Made by a program: the position numbers and the translations under genes. Of a stretch of DNA of 64,000 nucleotides, positions 63,180 through 64,000 are shown in pieces. Numbering within the stretch: position 1 is the stretch's first letter; each line of letters opens with the position of its first letter. Origin of the DNA: Meiothermus ruber DSM 1279 (GTDB taxonomy: Bacteria; Deinococcota; Deinococci; Deinococcales; Thermaceae). The stretch is from assembly GCF_000024425.1 (NCBI RefSeq), contig NC_013946.1:558001-622000 (forward strand), given 5' to 3'. The notes under the pieces are model-generated. The model did not search any database, was not told where the DNA came from, and saw only the letters and a list, made by a program, of their open reading frames with translations.

Positions 63180-64000
63180 TTGCCCAAACCCGAGATACTT
63201 CTGCTAATCGTCGGCACTTTGCTGCTGCTTAGTGTGCTGGCTACCAAGCTGGGCGGGCGGCTGGGGATACCAGGGCTGCTCTTGTTTTTGCTGATCGGCA
63301 TGCTGGCCGGGAGCGATGGGCCGGGGGGCATTTGGTTTGACAACTACTACATTGCCCAGCTAGTAGGTACGCTGGCCCTGATCTTCATCCTCTATTCGGG
63401 CGGCCTTTTCACCCGTTGGAACAGCGTGCGCCCCGTGCTAGGGGCTGGTCTGTCGCTGGCTACTTTGGGTGTGTTCTTCACCATGCTCCTAACGGGCGTG
63501 TTTGCCCACTGGGTGTTAGACCTGGGCTGGCTCGAGGCCTTCTTGCTGGGTGCCATAGTTTCCAGTACCGATGCCAGTGCGGTGTTTGGGGTACTGCGCG
63601 AGCGGGCGGTGCGCCTGCGCAAGCCTTTGCGGCCTTTGCTGGAGTTCGAATCCGGCACCAACGACCCCATGGCGGTTTTCCTGACGGTTGGCCTGACCGC
63701 GCTGATTACCCGCCCTGAGATGAGCGCCTGGCAGATTCTGCCGATGTTCGTCCAGCAGATGCTGTTGGGCCTGCTACTGGGTTATGGCCTGGGGTGGGCG
63801 GTGGCCTGGATTTTGCGAAACATCCGCCTGAGCTTCGATGGGCTGTATGCGGTTTTGTCGGTTACCCTGATGCTTTTGGTGTTTTCTCTTACCGCCGTGC
63901 TGGGTGGCAGCGGTTTTGTGGCTGTTTATGTGGCGGGGGTGGTGGTGGGCAACAGCGATTTTCCTCGTAAAACGGCCCTGCTGGCCTTTCATGAGGGCAA
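63180..64000 (+). CDS. NhaP2/CvrA-type cation/proton antiporter, partial at window end
   Basis: The frame is open to the last base, so the 3' end is outside. A TTG at 63180 follows GGAGGTG by three bases; upstream in-frame GTG and TTG codons are alternatives. The sequence matches the CPA1 NhaP2 pattern: LGIPGLLLFLLIGMLAGSDG, then GAIVSSTDASAVFGVLRERA and LEFESGTNDPMAVFLTVGL, with the Asp pair of the ion site. It exchanges K+ or Na+ for protons in the inner membrane. About 274 residues are present. Confidence 0.85.
   Translation, partial: MPKPEILLLIVGTLLLLSVLATKLGGRLGIPGLLLFLLIGMLAGSDGPGGIWFDNYYIAQLVGTLALIFILYSGGLFTRWNSVRPVLGAGLSLATLGVFFTMLLTGVFAHWVLDLGWLEAFLLGAIVSSTDASAVFGVLRERAVRLRKPLRPLLEFESGTNDPMAVFLTVGLTALITRPEMSAWQILPMFVQQMLLGLLLGYGLGWAVAWILRNIRLSFDGLYAVLSVTLMLLVFSLTAVLGGSGFVAVYVAGVVVGNSDFPRKTALLAFHEG

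Noticed and set aside
63640-63660. GTTCGAATCC, resembling a tRNA T-arm
   Set aside because: It is codons for LEFES in the antiporter, and no acceptor stem or anticodon arm surrounds it. No tRNA gene was found in the window.

Overview
The window looks like chromosomal DNA of a thermophile of the family Thermaceae, most likely Meiothermus. The DNA is GC-rich, with frequent CTCGAG in coding sequence. A 16S rRNA gene stands alone with its own promoter and terminator and has no 23S/5S attached, an arrangement known from Thermus and Meiothermus. Many genes appear to have leaderless or very short-leader promoters.

Left accessory part (1-25.3 kb). An IS5-type insertion sequence (60-967) is followed by a cluster of TGTTGGGA repeats in front of a membrane/winged-helix gene. 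Then comes a tight five-gene minus-strand operon (13835 to 2363): a small coiled-coil protein, a giant Hrq1/MrfA-like helicase fused to DUF1998, a HAD-like domain and a phosphoribosyltransferase, a RecQ-like helicase with an extra zinc ribbon, a long coiled-coil protein, and a UvrD-like helicase with a RelE/ParE-like N-terminus. This is the best candidate in the window for an undescribed, probably anti-phage, system. To its right lie a secreted thermonuclease, two 5'-truncated copies of the comM 3' end, a VapBC pair, a DUF433/DUF5615 toxin-antitoxin pair and a transposase-like remnant, which together look like an integration hotspot. Next is an export cassette: a SARP-like TPR regulator, a tiny secreted peptide, four GGTNACC boxes, a 24-residue peptide ORF with a strong ribosome binding site, a FecR-like protein, an ABC exporter, an MFS pump, a decayed second ABC exporter and an MFS fragment.

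Middle part (25.3-34.4 kb). 3-dehydroshikimate dehydratase, a zinc dehydrogenase and a TctABC tripartite transporter form one operon divergent from a GntR regulator, which suggests uptake and use of hydroaromatic acids. A Nudix gene and the 16S rRNA gene follow.

Right core part (34.4-64 kb). Housekeeping and metabolic genes: M50/CBS protease, rsmI, pfkA, msrA, RNase HI with a viroplasmin domain, cvpA and argJ. A manganese/zinc-type ABC transporter operon is led by its DtxR/MntR-family repressor, and both of its permeases carry C-terminal helix-turn-helix extensions. A Zincin-type metallopeptidase and a sugar nucleotidyltransferase follow. A LacI-regulated maltose-type ABC system comes next, with a glucan-debranching-like enzyme downstream. 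The window ends with a LmbE deacetylase, a CCA-adding-type enzyme, an alpha/beta hydrolase, a large TPR regulator with interlocking dyads at its promoter, a PEGA membrane protein, a fumarylacetoacetase-family enzyme and the start of an NhaP2-type antiporter.

All functions are read from sequence motifs and general family knowledge; no database search was possible.
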